Assembly (NCBI RefSeq): GCF_003892345.1 | Contig: NZ_RRUE01000001.1 | Location: 1,442,078-1,506,077, forward strand | Reading direction: 5' to 3' | Source: Lautropia dentalis | GTDB taxonomy: Bacteria > Pseudomonadota > Gammaproteobacteria > Burkholderiales > Burkholderiaceae_E | DNA length: 64,000 nt | Shown: positions 62,383 through 64,000 of the stretch, in pieces | Layout of the letters: each line of letters starts with the position of its first letter | How positions within the stretch are numbered: position 1 is the first letter of the stretch | Position numbers and translations under genes: made by a program | The notes under the pieces: model-generated | Database searches by the model: none | Seen by the model: the letters and a program-made list of their open reading frames with translations, nothing else | Told to the model about the DNA's origin: nothing

Positions 62383-62538
62383 TCACTTGATTTTCGTTTC
62401 CTTGTAGATCACGTGCTTGCGGGCAACCGGATCGAACTTCTTGATTTCCATCTTTTCCGGCTGGGTACGCTTGTTCTTGGTGGTGGTGTAGAAATGACCG
62501 GTACCGGCGGTCGATTCCAGCTTGATCTTGTCACGCAT
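62383..62538 (-). CDS. rpmG: 50S ribosomal protein L33
   Basis: The 51-residue product begins [20 protein letters not shown] and ends [11 protein letters not shown], matching L33 of the large ribosomal subunit. It lacks Cys pairs and is therefore the zinc-independent type. GGGAGAA precedes the ATG. It follows rpmB by 45 bases and ends before the T-tailed hairpin. Confidence 0.96.
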   Translation of the reverse strand: MRDKIKLESTAGTGHFYTTTKNKRTQPEKMEIKKFDPVARKHVIYKETKIK

Positions 62539-62583
62539 GTCGGTTCTCCCGTGGGATGATGTCTGGGCGCAGGGGCAGGGCGA

Positions 62584-62814
62584 TCAGGCCTTGCCGGCGT
62601 TCATTTCGGCCAGAACGGCCTCGATGCCCACTTTGTCGACCTTGCGCAGGCCGGCAGCCGTCAGGCGCAGGCGCACATAGCGCTGTTCGCTCTCGACCCA
62701 CAGGCGACGCTGCTGCAGGTTGGGCAGGAAACGACGCTTGGTCTTGTTGTTTGCGTGGGAAACGTTGTTCCCGACCATTGGGCCCTTGCCCGTGACTTGG
62801 CAGACTTTTGCCAT
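62584..62814 (-). CDS. rpmB: 50S ribosomal protein L28
   Basis: The 76-residue product begins [20 protein letters not shown] and has the L28 signature [18 protein letters not shown]. It is a large-subunit protein near the exit region. The ATG at 62814 follows AGGACAGGAACAGC. It is cotranscribed with rpmG, and radC lies upstream on the same strand, the order also seen in E. coli. Confidence 0.97.
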   Translation of the reverse strand: MAKVCQVTGKGPMVGNNVSHANNKTKRRFLPNLQQRRLWVESEQRYVRLRLTAAGLRKVDKVGIEAVLAEMNAGKA

Positions 62815-63005
62815 GATGCTGTTCCTGTCCTGTTGCGACGTGGCCGGCCTTTGCGCTGGAAGAGGGTGCCCGGGTTTGCAGGCAGACATGCCCAGGCCCC
62901 TTGAAAGGCCCGCTGGCAATGCCAGCCCGTGCATGCGCTCCTGCTTTTGGCAACCTTCTTCTGGCCTGGCGCCACCAGACCACGTTGGAGTGTCTGTAAA
63001 GGTTG

Positions 63006-63034
63006 AAAAAGGCTTTTGCCGCAAGGCCAAAGCC
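63006..63034 (-). terminator. Intrinsic terminator or attenuator between radC and rpmB
   Basis: On the minus strand GGCTTT-G-GCC pairs with GGC-A-AAAGCC around a 4-base loop (63034-63011), and five T residues follow (63010-63006). It lies only about 8 bases downstream of the predicted start point of the TATAAT promoter below. It may end radC transcription or attenuate rpmB-rpmG. Confidence 0.6.
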
Positions 63035-63048
63035 CACTAAAGCCGTGC

Positions 63049-63077
63049 ATTATAGCCAGATGTGGCGCATGGAACAA
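63049..63077 (-). promoter_or_regulatory. Sigma-70-type promoter upstream of rpmB
   Basis: On the minus strand TTGTTC (63077-63072) and TATAAT (63054-63049) are separated by 17 bases, a near-consensus pair. The leader to rpmB would be about 230 bases, carrying the hairpin at 63034-63006. Confidence 0.6.
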
Positions 63078-63200
63078 GTTGCCCTCCTGTCCTGTCCGGT
63101 GCGGGACACAGCTGCTGCTAGTGCTGCCCTGCGCGCGGCTCACCACGCCCGGTGCACCGGGAAGGAATGGCGTGGCACATCGACGCTGCCGGCTCCGGCT

Positions 63201-63923
63201 TCACAGCTCCCCATGCACCGAGAACGAATGGTGCTGCCCTCCGGCCACGATGATGTGATCCAGCACCCGCACATCCACATGGCCCAGGGCCGTCTGGAGC
63301 GTGCGCGTCAGGATCCGGTCGGCCTCGCTGGGGGTGGGGAGACCGGACGGATGGTTGTGCGCCAGGATCACGGCCGCCGCGTTCAGCTCCAGTGCCCGCT
63401 TGACCACCTCGCGCGGGAACACCGGCGTCTGGGCCAGCGTGCCGGCAAACAGCTGGTCGGCACGGATCAGCCGGTGCTGCGCATTCAGGAAGATCACCAC
63501 GAACACTTCCCGGGCCAGCCCCCGCAGCGTGATGCCCAGGTACTCCTTCACGATCTCGGGGCTGTTGATCAGGATGCTGTCCTCCATCTTCTCCACCAGC
63601 ACCCGCCGGGCCAGTTCGACCACCACGGCCAGCGTCGTGGCCCGGGCCGGCCCCAGACCATCCATGCGCATCAGCTGCTCCGGTTCGGTGGTCAGCAGCC
63701 GCGACAGCGAGGTGCCACTGTCGGCCAGCAGCTGCTTGGCCAGCGCCACGGCCGACTGACCCCGGTTGCCCGTTCGCAGCAGAATGGCCAGCAGCTCGGC
63801 GTCCGACAGCGCCGCCGCACCATGCCGCAGCAGCCGCTCGCGTGGGCGCTCCCGTTCCGGCCAGTGGCGCAGCGGACTCGTATCGGTCAGCTGCAGGGGC
63901 TGTGGTGTGGCCGGTACTTCCAC
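63201..63923 (-). CDS. radC: RadC-family JAMM-domain protein
   Basis: The 240-residue product has an N-terminal helix-hairpin-helix region (MDGLGPARATTLAVVVEL) and the C-terminal JAMM metal motif HNHPSGLPTPSEAD. The role in DNA repair suggested by the name is not established. The GTG at 63923 (VEVPATPQP) is the last start in the visible frame. The frame stays open to the window edge (residues like SNRLPEPSLAFIRRAIG), so the true start may lie further upstream, outside the window. Confidence 0.9.
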   Translation of the reverse strand: MEVPATPQPLQLTDTSPLRHWPERERPRERLLRHGAAALSDAELLAILLRTGNRGQSAVALAKQLLADSGTSLSRLLTTEPEQLMRMDGLGPARATTLAVVVELARRVLVEKMEDSILINSPEIVKEYLGITLRGLAREVFVVIFLNAQHRLIRADQLFAGTLAQTPVFPREVVKRALELNAAAVILAHNHPSGLPTPSEADRILTRTLQTALGHVDVRVLDHIIVAGGQHHSFSVHGEL

Positions 63924-64000
63924 GGACCCGGGGCCGATTGCGCGCCGGATGAACGCCAGCGAGGGCTCGGGCAGCCGGTTCGAGCGGGCCCCCGGGCGGA

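Overview
The window is about 65 percent GC, densely coded, and reads as chromosome of a betaproteobacterium, most likely order Burkholderiales. The evidence is the set of conserved neighbourhoods: leuS-lptE-holA, ribF-ileS-lspA-coaBC-dut, xseB-ispA-dxs, pilT-pilU, purN followed by an RsmB/NOP-type methyltransferase, homoserine kinase followed by a BPSS1780-type membrane protein, and radC-rpmB-rpmG. Pyruvate formate-lyase and an alpha-carbonic anhydrase suggest a facultatively fermentative, CO2-adapted organism. A Lautropia-like oral bacterium would fit, but that is inference. No rRNA, tRNA or CRISPR array was seen.

Layout. 1-4.3 kb: the 3' edge of a nonribosomal peptide synthetase (NRPS) cluster, with a terminal A-PCP-TE module, an IS30-like scar, a type II thioesterase and two tandem LuxR-type quorum-sensing regulators. 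5.1-7.6 kb: the twitching ATPases PilT and PilU. 7.8-12.9 kb: carbonic anhydrase, a small lipoprotein, and PflB with its activase PflA. 12.9-23.2 kb: RlmL-type methyltransferase, HemJ, leuS-lptE-holA, a cytochrome b561-like protein and a UvrD-family helicase. 23.2-28.6 kb: an accessory insertion of two paralogous repeat proteins that look like small adhesins. 28.8-44 kb: thrB, a LOG protein, polA, fbp, a sulfurtransferase, a Rieske oxygenase and the isoprenoid operon. 44.5-50.2 kb: yajQ, transaldolase, an unknown lipoprotein, trmA and dut. 50.4-59.6 kb: coaBC, lspA, ileS, ribF, purN and an rRNA methyltransferase. 60.2-64 kb: a TonB-dependent receptor behind a Fur box, then rpmG, rpmB and radC.

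Two features stand out beyond gene content. First, many housekeeping enzymes (PolA, CoaBC, TrmA, IspA, LspA, RlmL, the RsmB-like protein, possibly PflA) carry Ala/Gly/Pro/Ser/Thr-rich insertions or extensions, and two of these are in-frame minisatellites (39 bp x 4 in coaBC, 21 bp x 3 in the rlmL-type gene). Second, intergenic gaps contain short dispersed repeats of at least three families that recur in both orientations beside gene ends. The best candidate for an undescribed system is the paralogous pair at 23.2-28.6 kb. Both proteins share an acidic WLP-[ST]-G motif, a Gly/Ala-rich hydrophobic stretch, cadherin-like repeats and a Leu/Asp-rich C-terminus.
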